Shown here in pieces: positions 1 to 7,635 of a DNA stretch of 64,000 bases. Position 1 is the stretch's first letter. Every line of letters begins with the position of its first letter. A model generated the notes under the pieces. The model was not told the DNA's origin. It saw only the letters and a program-made list of their open reading frames with translations, and searched no databases. Both the position numbers and the translations under genes were made by a program. This stretch comes from an uncultured Litoreibacter sp. (GTDB taxonomy: Bacteria; Pseudomonadota; Alphaproteobacteria; Rhodobacterales; Rhodobacteraceae), in assembly GCA_947493265.1 (NCBI GenBank), contig CANLQL010000004.1, forward strand, positions 124,001 through 188,000, in the 5' to 3' direction.

Positions 1-18
1 TTCTAGAAATGCGTTCAT
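1..18 (-). CDS. 5' end of a gene running off the left edge
   Basis: Read on the minus strand, a GGA-rich ribosome binding site (AAAGGATGACCAA) sits directly before an ATG at 18-16, and the reading frame continues as MNAFLE to the window edge. Only six codons are visible, so no product can be named. It would be the next gene downstream of, and co-oriented with, the SLC13-type permease, 125 bp after that gene's stop codon. The call rests on the start/RBS pattern only. Confidence 0.4.
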
Positions 19-143
19 TTGGTCATCCTTTCGGCAAAGCACCATTGCTTTGTTACCGCTAACATGAGGATGCTTCCTGCAAGGAACAACGGCCAAGAAC
101 GAAAAGCCGCCTTGCGTTTTCTGCATAGCGGAAACCAGACGCG

Positions 144-1925
144 CTATAGCGGCCAAATCATTGGAATCATGAAAGAAGCCAGCAACCCAACACTTAGGTT
201 CAAGGGAATGCCAACGCGCATGAAATCGGTAAACCTGTAGCCTCCGGGGCCGTAAACCAACATATTGGTTTGATAACCGATCGGCGTCGCAAAACTGGCA
301 GACGCTGCCACCATAACCGCGACCACAAGGGGCCGGGCATCAATGCCCATCGCATCCGCCAGACCAATTGCAATCGGTGTGACCACGACCGCGACCGCGT
401 TGTTAGACACCAGCTCCGTCAGGATCGATGTCAGAAGATATATTCCCCAGACCACAAAGAATGGCGGCAGTCCCAGCATGTAAGGGGAAATCGCCTCCAC
501 GATCAGAGATACAGCGCCAGAGGCCTCCAGCGCTGCGCCGATGGCCAGCATTGAAAAGATCAGCGCCAGCAATCGGCCATCGATGAAGGCAAAAGCTTCA
601 TCTGCATCGATGCAGCGGGTCAGCAAAACGATCGCGACCGCCAGAATCGACAGGAAAAAGATCGGGGCCACACCGAACCCCGCCAAGGCCACTAAGCCTG
701 CCAAAGCCCCAATCGCAATAGGAGCATGAGACCTGCGAAAAGCCCGTGCGGACGGTTTGGACACATCGACGAGCCCCATATCCGTTGCAAGCCGCGCGAT
801 ATCTTCCGGCGAGCCTTCCAAAAGCAGCGTATCGCCAACGCGCACGATCAATTCATCAAGTTGCTGGCCGATATTCTGATTTCGCCGGTGAACCGCCAGC
901 GGGTACACACCATAGCGCCGCCGCAACCGCAGAGAGCCAAGCGAGCGGCCAATCATCTTGGCACCCGGCGTGATCAGAACTTCAACAGTAGAGGTTTCGA
1001 CGGCAGAAAGCTGATCCACCCGTTTGAGGCTTTTGTTGTTTTGCAGCGACAACAGCTCAGTCATTTCAGTGCGCAAGATCACTCGATCACCGACTTGCAG
1101 GGTCACGCCCTTCATATTGCGCCGAAGCGACACGTCGCCACGCACAACATCGATCAAGCGCACGCCGTCCCTTTTGAACAGCTGTACTTCCGTCACATCG
1201 CGCCCGATCAGATCACTTTCCGGGGGAATTGCGGCCTCGGAGAAGAACTTCTTCTTGGACCGATCCGACAAAAGCTGCGCCATGCTATCGCGATCTTTCA
1301 GAAGCTTTGGGGCAACAAATCTAAGATAGATCATCCCCCAGGCCACCAGCACGATGCCCAGTGGTGTGACCTCAAAAATCGTGAAGGCTGCCATGCCGTT
1401 CGCACGTGCGACCCCGTCAACCAGCAGGTTGGTTGACGTTCCGATAAGGGTCAGCGTCCCCCCGAGGATCGCCGCATAACTTAGCGGGATCAACAGCTTG
1501 GAGGCCGAAACGCCCAATGTACGGCTGAGTTGCACGAACACCGGGATCATCACGACGACAACTGGCGTGTTGGATACAATCGCCGATGAAAGCACGACGA
1601 AAAGGATCATCGCGCCCAAGGCCAAAGCCGGCCGGGTGGCCGCATTCTTGTCAGCGATCGTGGTGAACCAGTCCAATGCCCCAGTGCGCACCAAAGCCCC
1701 CATGATGATGAACATCGCGGCAATGGTCCAAGGGGCTGGATTGCCGAGCGCGGTCAGCGCGCCTTCGTATGGCAAAACCCCGCTGGCCAGAAGAACCGCC
1801 GCGCCACCGATGGCGACCACTTCCGTGGGATAGACCTCGCGCACGAACAGCACGAACATTCCCGCCACAACGCAAAGCGCCAAGATCGCTTGAGTGTTCT
1901 GGCTGAGGGAAAGAAGTTCCGACAT
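144..1925 (-). CDS. SLC13/DASS-type anion permease with two central RCK_C (TrkA-C) domains
   Basis: This 593-aa inner-membrane protein has the SLC13 (CitT/ArsB-like) plan: about five N-terminal membrane segments, two soluble RCK_C/TrkA-C-like domains at roughly residues 205-380, then a second membrane half. The two pseudo-symmetric Ser-Asn-Thr/Asn hairpin motifs that bind substrate and Na+ in this family are visible as SNTPVVVVMIPV in the first half and SNNAVAVVVTP in the second. Family members move dicarboxylates, sulfate or other anions; the substrate cannot be read from sequence. RCK_C domains usually bind small regulatory ligands. The start at MSELLSL is the first possible start after the adjacent gene's stop, and the length is normal for RCK_C-containing SLC13 proteins. 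Confidence 0.88.
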   Translation of the reverse strand: MSELLSLSQNTQAILALCVVAGMFVLFVREVYPTEVVAIGGAAVLLASGVLPYEGALTALGNPAPWTIAAMFIIMGALVRTGALDWFTTIADKNAATRPALALGAMILFVVLSSAIVSNTPVVVVMIPVFVQLSRTLGVSASKLLIPLSYAAILGGTLTLIGTSTNLLVDGVARANGMAAFTIFEVTPLGIVLVAWGMIYLRFVAPKLLKDRDSMAQLLSDRSKKKFFSEAAIPPESDLIGRDVTEVQLFKRDGVRLIDVVRGDVSLRRNMKGVTLQVGDRVILRTEMTELLSLQNNKSLKRVDQLSAVETSTVEVLITPGAKMIGRSLGSLRLRRRYGVYPLAVHRRNQNIGQQLDELIVRVGDTLLLEGSPEDIARLATDMGLVDVSKPSARAFRRSHAPIAIGALAGLVALAGFGVAPIFFLSILAVAIVLLTRCIDADEAFAFIDGRLLALIFSMLAIGAALEASGAVSLIVEAISPYMLGLPPFFVVWGIYLLTSILTELVSNNAVAVVVTPIAIGLADAMGIDARPLVVAVMVAASASFATPIGYQTNMLVYGPGGYRFTDFMRVGIPLNLSVGLLASFMIPMIWPL

Positions 1926-2002
1926 TCACGCAAACTCCGGGGTTTTGAACGGTTATCGGGGGAGTGTCGCCTTGCAACGCGCCCAGCGCAAGAGCGATGC
2001 GC

Positions 2003-2815
2003 CTAGGGGCCGGTTTGCGTGAGCCGCCCGCCTTGGCGAACCATTTCAACGCGCGTGGCTTTGCCGGTTCTGTCATCGGTTTCGACGTAAAGACCTGAAA
2101 GTGTTGCGTCTTCGGTGGCAGGTGTGAACCGTCCTTTGACCATGCCGGTGACAAAGCGGCGCATCGGCTCCGCTTTCTCCATGCCAATCACAGAATAGTA
2201 ATCCCCGCACATGCCAGCATCGCTGAGATAGGCGGTGCCACCCGGCAAAATCTGCGCATCGGCTGTAGGCACATGGGTATGCGTGCCGACCACGATACTG
2301 GCGCGACCGTCGCCCCAATGGCCCATCGCCATCTTCTCGGACGTGGCTTCGCAATGAATATCGACGAGGCTTGCATTCACCAATCCGCCCAATGTGTGGG
2401 TCTTGAGCACCTGCTCAAGCAGTCCAAACGGATCGTCGTAGGGTCGCTTCATGAAGACCTGCCCCAAAACCTGGGTTACCAGGATCTTGCGCCCGCCAGG
2501 GGCGTCAAAAACGCGAAACCCTTTGCCAGGGGCCCCTTTGGCAAAATTGATCGGACGGATGACGCGTGGCTCCTGTTCGATGAAGCTCAGCATGTCTTTT
2601 TGGTCAAACGCATGGTCGCCAAGCGTGATGCAATCCGCGCCAGCGTCCAATAAGTCTTTGGCATGAGCGCCCGACAGGCCGACGCCGCTGGTTGCGTTTT
2701 CGCCATTCACCACGACGAAATCCAGTTTCCAGCTTTCCCGCAGCTCTTTCAGCCGGGAGGAAATCGCCGCGCGTCCTGCGCGGCCCATGACATCACCAAG
2801 GAATAGAATTCTCAT
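2003..2815 (-). CDS. TIGR00282/YmdB-family metallophosphoesterase
   Basis: This 270-aa cytoplasmic calcineurin-like metallophosphoesterase belongs to the YmdB (TIGR00282) family, whose characterised members hydrolyse 2',3'-cyclic nucleotides. Metal-ligand motifs are in order: GDVMGRAGR at the N-terminus, VVNGEN near residue 40, LGDHAFD near residue 67 (the family usually has GNH, here GDH) and GTHTHVPTADA near residue 180. The length matches the family (about 260-275 aa). The start ATG lies 49 bp beyond the stop of the upstream cyclo-ligase gene, so the two are probably one transcript. In alphaproteobacteria this gene commonly sits beside the 5-formyl-THF cyclo-ligase gene, as here. Confidence 0.9.
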   Translation of the reverse strand: MRILFLGDVMGRAGRAAISSRLKELRESWKLDFVVVNGENATSGVGLSGAHAKDLLDAGADCITLGDHAFDQKDMLSFIEQEPRVIRPINFAKGAPGKGFRVFDAPGGRKILVTQVLGQVFMKRPYDDPFGLLEQVLKTHTLGGLVNASLVDIHCEATSEKMAMGHWGDGRASIVVGTHTHVPTADAQILPGGTAYLSDAGMCGDYYSVIGMEKAEPMRRFVTGMVKGRFTPATEDATLSGLYVETDDRTGKATRVEMVRQGGRLTQTGP

Positions 2816-2863
2816 TCTTCGGACCTAGGCCGGAACGCCGCCATTGTCCATTGCGCAAATTGT

Positions 2864-3424
2864 TCAGCCTTGCGTCAGGCCAGCCTCTGTAACCACCCCA
2901 TCCAAGGGTTGATCTGTGGGTTCAAGCGGCAGGTTTTCGGCCAATTGCGCCTCATATGCAAAGCCCACCGCGTGCACAGGACCGCGCGCACGCAAGCCTT
3001 CCAAGGTTCGGTCATAGAAGCCGCCCCCATAGCCCAAGCGCATCGCGTTGGCATCAAACGCCACCAGCGGGACGATCAACAGCTCCGGCGTGATCCAGTC
3101 GCCTTTTGCGGGCACCTGCGCCCCGAAAGGTCCGTCTTCCATTGTGCATCCCGGCATCCACTGGCGAAACTTCAATGGCTGGCCTTCACCTTGGATCACT
3201 GGAACGCAGACCGGTCCGAATGCGGCCATCGCAGCCATGACCGGTATCGGATCAACCTCCGTTCGGATCGGCATGTAGCCTGCAAGCGGTTTGCCTTTGT
3301 TTGGCAGCATATAGGCCAGCAGATTTGCGACGGCTTTCGCCGTTGTCTCTTCTGTTCGAGCGGCCTTGCGGCGGGCAAACGCGGCTTTGCGCGCGTCGGT
3401 TTTTTGCTGGGTAAGATCAGTCAT
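2864..3424 (-). CDS. 5-formyltetrahydrofolate cyclo-ligase
   Basis: This 186-aa enzyme converts 5-formyl-THF to 5,10-methenyl-THF with ATP, returning a storage folate to the one-carbon pool. The family signature is clear near residue 140: RLGYGGGFYDRTL, the phosphate/folate-binding glycine loop. The N-terminus MTDLTQQKTDARKAAFARRK is a normal basic helix for the family. An upstream in-frame extension of 33 codons exists, but it would overlap the divergent gene starting at 3500 and has no family similarity, so ATG 3424 is chosen. It heads a two-gene unit with the YmdB-like phosphoesterase. Confidence 0.92.
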   Translation of the reverse strand: MTDLTQQKTDARKAAFARRKAARTEETTAKAVANLLAYMLPNKGKPLAGYMPIRTEVDPIPVMAAMAAFGPVCVPVIQGEGQPLKFRQWMPGCTMEDGPFGAQVPAKGDWITPELLIVPLVAFDANAMRLGYGGGFYDRTLEGLRARGPVHAVGFAYEAQLAENLPLEPTDQPLDGVVTEAGLTQG

Positions 3425-3499
3425 GGCCCCGTTTTGGCGCGCAATTGGCACCCATGCAAGAGGACTTGCGCACACGTTGCTCTGCCGTAGACTTGGCGC

Positions 3500-4123
3500 A
3501 TGAATTTGTTGACACTCGATCACCTTGCTCTGTCGTGCGAAACGCTAGCTGAGGGCACTGAACATGTTGCAGACATGTTGGGCGTTGCGCTTTCGCCGGG
3601 CGGCGAACACGCCGCAATGGGGACCCATAACAGTTTGCTATCACTGGGTCCGTCGGAATATTTTGAGGTCATCTCAATTAACCCGGACGCTAAGGAGCCT
3701 GATCGCCCCCGTTGGTTCAATATCGACAATTTCTCCGGTGCGCCGCGCCTGACCAACTGGATCGTGCAAACGCCTGATCTGGATGCCGCGCTTGCGCAAT
3801 TGCCCGATGGGTTCGGAACCCCGATGTCACTTGAACGTGGGGACCTTCGGTGGCGCATGGCTGTCCCTGATAGCGGAGTTCTGCCCTTTGGTGGCTGGGC
3901 CCCTGCATTGATCGAATGGCAAAATGACCTCCATCCTGCGCCGCGACTGCCAGATCGCGGTATCAGGTTGACCGCTCTGCGGCTTTGTCACCCGGATGCG
4001 GAAGAAATCGCAACACTTCTGGCCCCCCTGATGCCCCGCGACACGGCGCTTTTTGAACCTACTGAAACGCCTCAACTGCGGGCGCGGTTTGCAACTCCAA
4101 CAGGCGAGGTCGTGTTGACGTGA
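3500..4123 (+). CDS. VOC-superfamily (glyoxalase-like domain) protein
   Basis: This 207-aa protein opens with LLTLDHLALSCETLAEG, the typical first strand and helix of the vicinal-oxygen-chelate fold, and it matches the layout of proteins with the single-chain Glyoxalase_3-like domain. Such proteins are widespread in alphaproteobacteria and mostly have no assigned substrate. A possible metal-binding His (HLAL) and Glu (SEYFEVI) are visible, but this does not prove catalysis. Its stop overlaps the GTG start of the GNAT gene by 4 nt, so the two are translated from one message. Confidence 0.75.
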   Translation: MNLLTLDHLALSCETLAEGTEHVADMLGVALSPGGEHAAMGTHNSLLSLGPSEYFEVISINPDAKEPDRPRWFNIDNFSGAPRLTNWIVQTPDLDAALAQLPDGFGTPMSLERGDLRWRMAVPDSGVLPFGGWAPALIEWQNDLHPAPRLPDRGIRLTALRLCHPDAEEIATLLAPLMPRDTALFEPTETPQLRARFATPTGEVVLT

Positions 4124-4611
4124 CCGCTATCCGCCCGGCCAAACCAGCAGATGCGGAGGCAATCGCTGCCATTTGGAACCCGATTATTCGCGACACGACG
4201 ATCACATTCACGTCGATCCCTGCGACAGTTTCCAGCATTTCAAATGCAATTGATGCCGCGCAATCCTTGGGCGAGGCTTACCTCGTCGCCGAGATCAACG
4301 GACAGGTCGCTGGGTTCGCCCGATTGCAACCGTTTCGGGGCGGTCCCGGTTATGCGCATACCCAAGAACTGACGATCCATCTCTCCCCGTCTGCGCGGGG
4401 CAATGGGCTTGGGCGCGCCTTACTGGCGGAACTTGAAGACAATGCGCGCAGAAGCGCTATCGTCAGCTTGATTGCTGCAATCAGCGCCGAGAATGACACC
4501 GCACTCGCCTTTCATCGCAGGCAGGGATTTGAACCGTGTGGAACAGTGCCGAAAGCAGGTCGGAAATTCGACCGGTTCATTGATCTTGTGCTGATGCAGA
4601 AATTCCTCTGA
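4120..4611 (+). CDS. GNAT-family N-acetyltransferase
   Basis: This 163-aa protein has the phosphinothricin-acetyltransferase-like GNAT layout: IRPAKPADAEAIAAIWNP at the N-terminus, a central TQELTIHLSP strand and the acetyl-CoA pyrophosphate loop RGNGLGRALL near residue 95, followed by FHRRQGFEPCGT and a C-terminal strand. The start is GTG, overlapping the previous stop in a GTGA arrangement, so translation is coupled. The acceptor substrate is unknown; relatives acetylate amino acid-like amines such as methionine sulfone or phosphinothricin. Confidence 0.85.
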   Translation: MTAIRPAKPADAEAIAAIWNPIIRDTTITFTSIPATVSSISNAIDAAQSLGEAYLVAEINGQVAGFARLQPFRGGPGYAHTQELTIHLSPSARGNGLGRALLAELEDNARRSAIVSLIAAISAENDTALAFHRRQGFEPCGTVPKAGRKFDRFIDLVLMQKFL

Positions 4612-4642
4612 CACGCCTGTCCGGTTGCGATAGATAAGCAAT

Positions 4643-5329
4643 ATGTCACTTTGGTCCCGTATCTCTGACGCGCTTTCTGCCCTTGCCAATGGTGAGGGTC
4701 TGACGGCTGTTTTCGACAAGCTGCGCACGCCGCCGGAAAAGACCGTTGGATTTACCATCGCCGTCATTGCACTGGGGGCCAAGATGGCCAAAGCCGACGG
4801 CATGGTGACCCGGGACGAGGTTAAAGCCTTCCGCGAGGTTTTCTTCATCCCGGAAGAAGAAGAAGCCAGTGCCGCACGGGTCTTCAACCTCGCCCGTCAG
4901 GATGTTGCCGGGTTTACAGAATACGCCACCCGTATCCGCAAAATGTTTTCCGGCCGGCATGATGTTCTGGCCGACCTTATGGAGGGTCTGTTTTACATCG
5001 CCGTGGCGGATGGCCATTATCATCCGTCTGAAGACGATTTTCTGGAACAGGTTGCGGGTATCTTCGAACTGACGGATCGGGAGTTTCGCGCCGTGCGCGC
5101 CTGTTTCGTGCCCGACGCCAAACCCGACCCTTATGCGGTTCTAGAAGCTGACCCGGCGATGTCGCTGGATGAGATCAAGGCGAATTGGCGCGATCTGGTG
5201 CGCCGTATGCATCCAGATCAGATGATGTCGCGCGGTGTCCCGAAAGAGGCCATCCGCCTTGCCGAACGGCGCTTGATCATCATCAACGACGCCTGGGAAG
5301 AAATTCGCAAAGAGCGGACCGCGGCGTGA
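4643..5329 (+). CDS. TerB/DjlA-like protein with C-terminal J domain
   Basis: This 228-aa protein carries an N-terminal TerB-like helical domain (about residues 25-140, with the acidic signature AKADGMVTRDE and VADGHYHPSEDDF) and a C-terminal DnaJ domain (about residues 165-225) with an intact HPD tripeptide in RRMHPDQ. J proteins stimulate DnaK through HPD, so this is probably a DnaK co-chaperone of DjlA type. Unlike E. coli DjlA, no N-terminal membrane anchor is visible. Its TGA overlaps the GTG start of the next gene (GTGA), so the two are translationally coupled. Confidence 0.88.
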   Translation: MSLWSRISDALSALANGEGLTAVFDKLRTPPEKTVGFTIAVIALGAKMAKADGMVTRDEVKAFREVFFIPEEEEASAARVFNLARQDVAGFTEYATRIRKMFSGRHDVLADLMEGLFYIAVADGHYHPSEDDFLEQVAGIFELTDREFRAVRACFVPDAKPDPYAVLEADPAMSLDEIKANWRDLVRRMHPDQMMSRGVPKEAIRLAERRLIIINDAWEEIRKERTAA

Positions 5330-6348
5330 TCCGTCTGGCAACTTATAATGTGGAGTGGTTCAACACGCTTTTTGCCGATGACGGCACACTGATCAATGAT
5401 GACAGCTGGTCGTCGCGCTACAACATCACGAAGCGAATGCAGACCGACGCAATTGCGCAGGTTTTCTCCAAAATTGATGCGGATGCGGTGATGATCATTG
5501 AAGCCCCCGACAGCAGCCGCAACCGCGACGGCACGCAAGCGTTGGAAACCTTTGCCGCTCAATTCGGCCTGCGCGCCCGGAAAGCGCTGATGGGCTTTAC
5601 CAATGACACTCAGCAAGAGATTGCGCTGCTTTATGACCCTGACAAGCTGACCGCATCTCATGCGCCCGTGTCGCAATTGACCGGCGCGCCTGCCCCGCGG
5701 TTCGACGGGGTGTTCAAGATCGATCTGGACATTGATGCCCGCGAAGATGAGGTGGTGTTTTCAAAGCCCCCGCTGGAAGTTCTTCTGGAAACGCCGGGCG
5801 GCACACACCTGCGCCTGATCGGTGTTCATGCCAAATCAAAAGCACCCCACGGGGCCAAGTCAAACAGCCAAGCGATGCGCTATTCGATTGCAAACCGGCG
5901 CAAGCAACTGGCCCAATGCGTCTGGTTGCGTCGCCGGGTGGAGCATCATCTGGAGGCACAGGACCCGCTGATCGTGCTGGGGGACTTCAATGACGGTCCC
6001 GGCCTGGATGAGTACGAAAAGCTCTTTGGTCGATCTTCGGTGGAGATTGTCCTGGGAACCGACCAACCGTTGGAAAAACAACTTCACGACCCCCATGCAG
6101 TCGGCGCTTTGGGTCAAAAACTTGGCGCGCGTGTCACCACCTCCCGGTTCTTTCTGCGCAATGAAAAACGCTACCTGAATGCGCTGTTGGACTACATCAT
6201 GGTGTCGCCTGATCTCATGACGCGCGGCCCCGATTGGCATGTTTGGCACCCGTTTGATGATCCTGCCTGCTTTACGGACAAGCCACTTTGCAAGGCCCTG
6301 CTGGACGCATCAGATCATTTTCCGGTCACGTTGGATATTGACCTCTAG
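5326..6348 (+). CDS. Endonuclease/exonuclease/phosphatase (EEP) family hydrolase
   Basis: This 340-aa protein has the EEP fold motifs: the opening strand IRLATYNVEWFN (Asn ligand), a Glu in MIIEAPDSS, VLGDFNDGPG (the GDxND motif) and the C-terminal SDHFPVTLDI (catalytic His). Members cut nucleic acids or phosphoesters; the substrate here is unknown. The start is taken as GTG 5326, because the conserved domain begins immediately after it and this GTG overlaps the upstream stop. A longer in-frame extension to 5185 lies inside the DnaJ gene and is not credible. No signal peptide is seen. Confidence 0.85.
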   Translation: MIRLATYNVEWFNTLFADDGTLINDDSWSSRYNITKRMQTDAIAQVFSKIDADAVMIIEAPDSSRNRDGTQALETFAAQFGLRARKALMGFTNDTQQEIALLYDPDKLTASHAPVSQLTGAPAPRFDGVFKIDLDIDAREDEVVFSKPPLEVLLETPGGTHLRLIGVHAKSKAPHGAKSNSQAMRYSIANRRKQLAQCVWLRRRVEHHLEAQDPLIVLGDFNDGPGLDEYEKLFGRSSVEIVLGTDQPLEKQLHDPHAVGALGQKLGARVTTSRFFLRNEKRYLNALLDYIMVSPDLMTRGPDWHVWHPFDDPACFTDKPLCKALLDASDHFPVTLDIDL

Positions 6349-6385
6349 ACTTGGCAAATCCTTCGCCTGTTCCCATATTGGGGCC

Positions 6386-6682
6386 ATGAAACTCCTCGCC
6401 GTCACTCTCGTGGTCTTTTCCTCTTCGCCTGTTTTCGCCGAAGAGGCGAAACCTGTGCCAGAGCCGGACAGTTTCACGGAATTTACCGAAACCTTGCGCG
6501 ATCTTTTCGGTGATTTCGCACAGGATATGGCCCCGATGTTTGAAAACTTCGGCAACCAGATCAAAGGCTTGGGTCTCTATGAAGCGCCAGAAGTGCTGCC
6601 AAATGGTGATATCATCATTCGTCGCAAACCAGACGCGCCGCGCGAAAAACCAGAGGATCAAGAAGGCACGGTCGACCTTTAA
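6386..6682 (+). CDS. Small exported protein of unknown function
   Basis: This 98-aa protein has a clear Sec signal peptide (MKLLAVTLVVFSSSPVFAEE, with cleavage after AFA-like VFA). The mature part is acidic, rich in Phe/Glu/Asp, with a Pro/Lys-rich tail. The pattern FTETLRDLFGDFAQDMAPMF recalls uncharacterised small periplasmic proteins of Rhodobacteraceae. It follows the EEP gene by 37 bp and ends about 100 bp before the tRNA-Gly gene. An in-frame extension upstream to 6239 lies inside the EEP gene and is rejected. Function unknown. Confidence 0.7.
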   Translation: MKLLAVTLVVFSSSPVFAEEAKPVPEPDSFTEFTETLRDLFGDFAQDMAPMFENFGNQIKGLGLYEAPEVLPNGDIIIRRKPDAPREKPEDQEGTVDL

Positions 6683-6783
6683 CGCCTCAGTTCCCTGCAA
6701 TTTTCACAAAAAATGATGCCATTCCGCGTTTTCCCCCTTGCAGGCTTACGGCAGGCTCGCTAAATCCGGCGATACCAACGGAT

Positions 6784-6858
6784 GCGGGCGTAGCTCAGGG
6801 GTAGAGCATAACCTTGCCAAGGTTAGGGTCGTGAGTTCGAATCTCATCGCCCGCTCCA
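6784..6858 (+). tRNA. tRNA-Gly (anticodon GCC), island integration target
   Basis: A 75-nt cloverleaf can be folded: acceptor GCGGGCG pairing with CGCCCGC, a D arm around AGCTCAGGGGTAGAGC, anticodon loop TTGCCAA with GCC in place, and T arm GTTCGAATC; CCA is encoded. The last 46 nt (6813-6858) are repeated exactly at 19268-19313. The tRNA gene stays intact at the left end, as expected when an element supplies its own copy of the 3' end. Confidence 0.97.
6813..6858 (+). repeat. attL: 46-bp direct repeat within the tRNA-Gly 3' half
   Basis: The last 46 nt of tRNA-Gly, from the anticodon loop through CCA, recur without mismatch at 19268-19313. The bases on either side of the two copies differ, so the repeat boundaries are sharp. 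This is the classic core-site geometry of tyrosine-integrase elements that insert at tRNA 3' ends. Confidence 0.93.
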
Positions 6859-6987
6859 GTTTGGTCAGTAAAAACAGTAACCTACGGGTTGTTGATAAAA
6901 TAAATTTCCCAAAATTTCAACGCCGTTCACATCTCGTTCACACGAAAATTGTGAATGGAATCGTGGCAAGGTGCTCAAAGCAGAGCT

Positions 6988-7030
6988 TTGGCATGTATGC
7001 TCTACCTCTGAGCTACGCCCGTATCCATTG
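6988..7030 (-). repeat. Inverted partial copy of the tRNA-Gly 5' half
   Basis: Reading the minus strand from 7030 to 6996 gives the tRNA-Gly leader and 5' half (6776-6810) with only three mismatches in 35 positions. The copy includes eight bases upstream of the mature tRNA and the whole D arm. A weaker match with a GCC triplet continues to about 6988, then similarity ends in a small hairpin (6976-6990). It is not a complete tRNA gene. It lies about 130 bp inside the island, opposite in direction to the real gene. Confidence 0.75.
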
Positions 7031-7152
7031 AATTATTTTAATAGCGCGGTACAATTCGTTTCACGTAGTTAGAAACGACCATTTGTGAACATTGATTTAT
7101 GAAGGCAACACTCCATGCTTCTCTATTGGCAGTGTTGAAGATTGGAGAGCCA

Positions 7153-7635
7153 ATGGATAAAGTTGACTTTGCTTGGGGCCTTTACCAAAGCGAACGAGAT
7201 TTCATCAAGCACCATGAAAACCAGCGAACAAACGCATCAAGCATCCTAGCGGCTGTTTATGCGGCATTAGTAGTGGCGATTGGAACGGAGGTCGCAACGG
7301 AGTGGCTCCAGGTCGTTGTTGCAATTGTTTTGACACTTACCGGTGTTTACGGAGCGATCTTCAGCGGTAAACTATACGGACTGATCCAGCTTCATGCTGC
7401 GCGGAGTTACGAATACCTGAATTTCGTGAACGATTGTTTTCCAGAGCTGGACGTCACAGAAGTAAAAGCGAAGGTCAAAGCAGAACAAGCAATCAAGTAT
7501 CCGACGCTGTCATCAATCAGTCTCAATAAGATTTGGTTCCGCTTTCATCTTTTTGTAGCTTTCTTAGGTCTTTCACTAACGATATTACTTATTGCTGACC
7601 TTTTTGGATACTCGCTTCCAGTTCCGAAATCATAA
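7153..7635 (+). CDS. Small three-helix membrane protein, unknown function
   Basis: This 160-aa protein starts MDKVDFAWGLYQSERDF, preceded by GGAGAG five bases upstream; an alternative start at 7099 lacks an RBS. A charged N-terminal helix (SERDFIKHHENQRT) is followed by two closely spaced hydrophobic segments (about residues 30-48 and 54-80) and a third near the C-terminus (about 130-152). The layout, with helical soluble parts between membrane segments, is common for membrane effectors of conflict systems, but no family is recognised. It is convergent with the FBPase-like gene, and their 3' ends overlap by 47 bp. Composition is AT-rich. Confidence 0.65.
   Translation: MDKVDFAWGLYQSERDFIKHHENQRTNASSILAAVYAALVVAIGTEVATEWLQVVVAIVLTLTGVYGAIFSGKLYGLIQLHAARSYEYLNFVNDCFPELDVTEVKAKVKAEQAIKYPTLSSISLNKIWFRFHLFVAFLGLSLTILLIADLFGYSLPVPKS

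Noticed and set aside
5185-5325. N-terminal extension of the EEP hydrolase from ATG 5185
   Set aside because: It lies wholly inside the DnaJ-domain gene; the conserved domain begins at GTG 5326.
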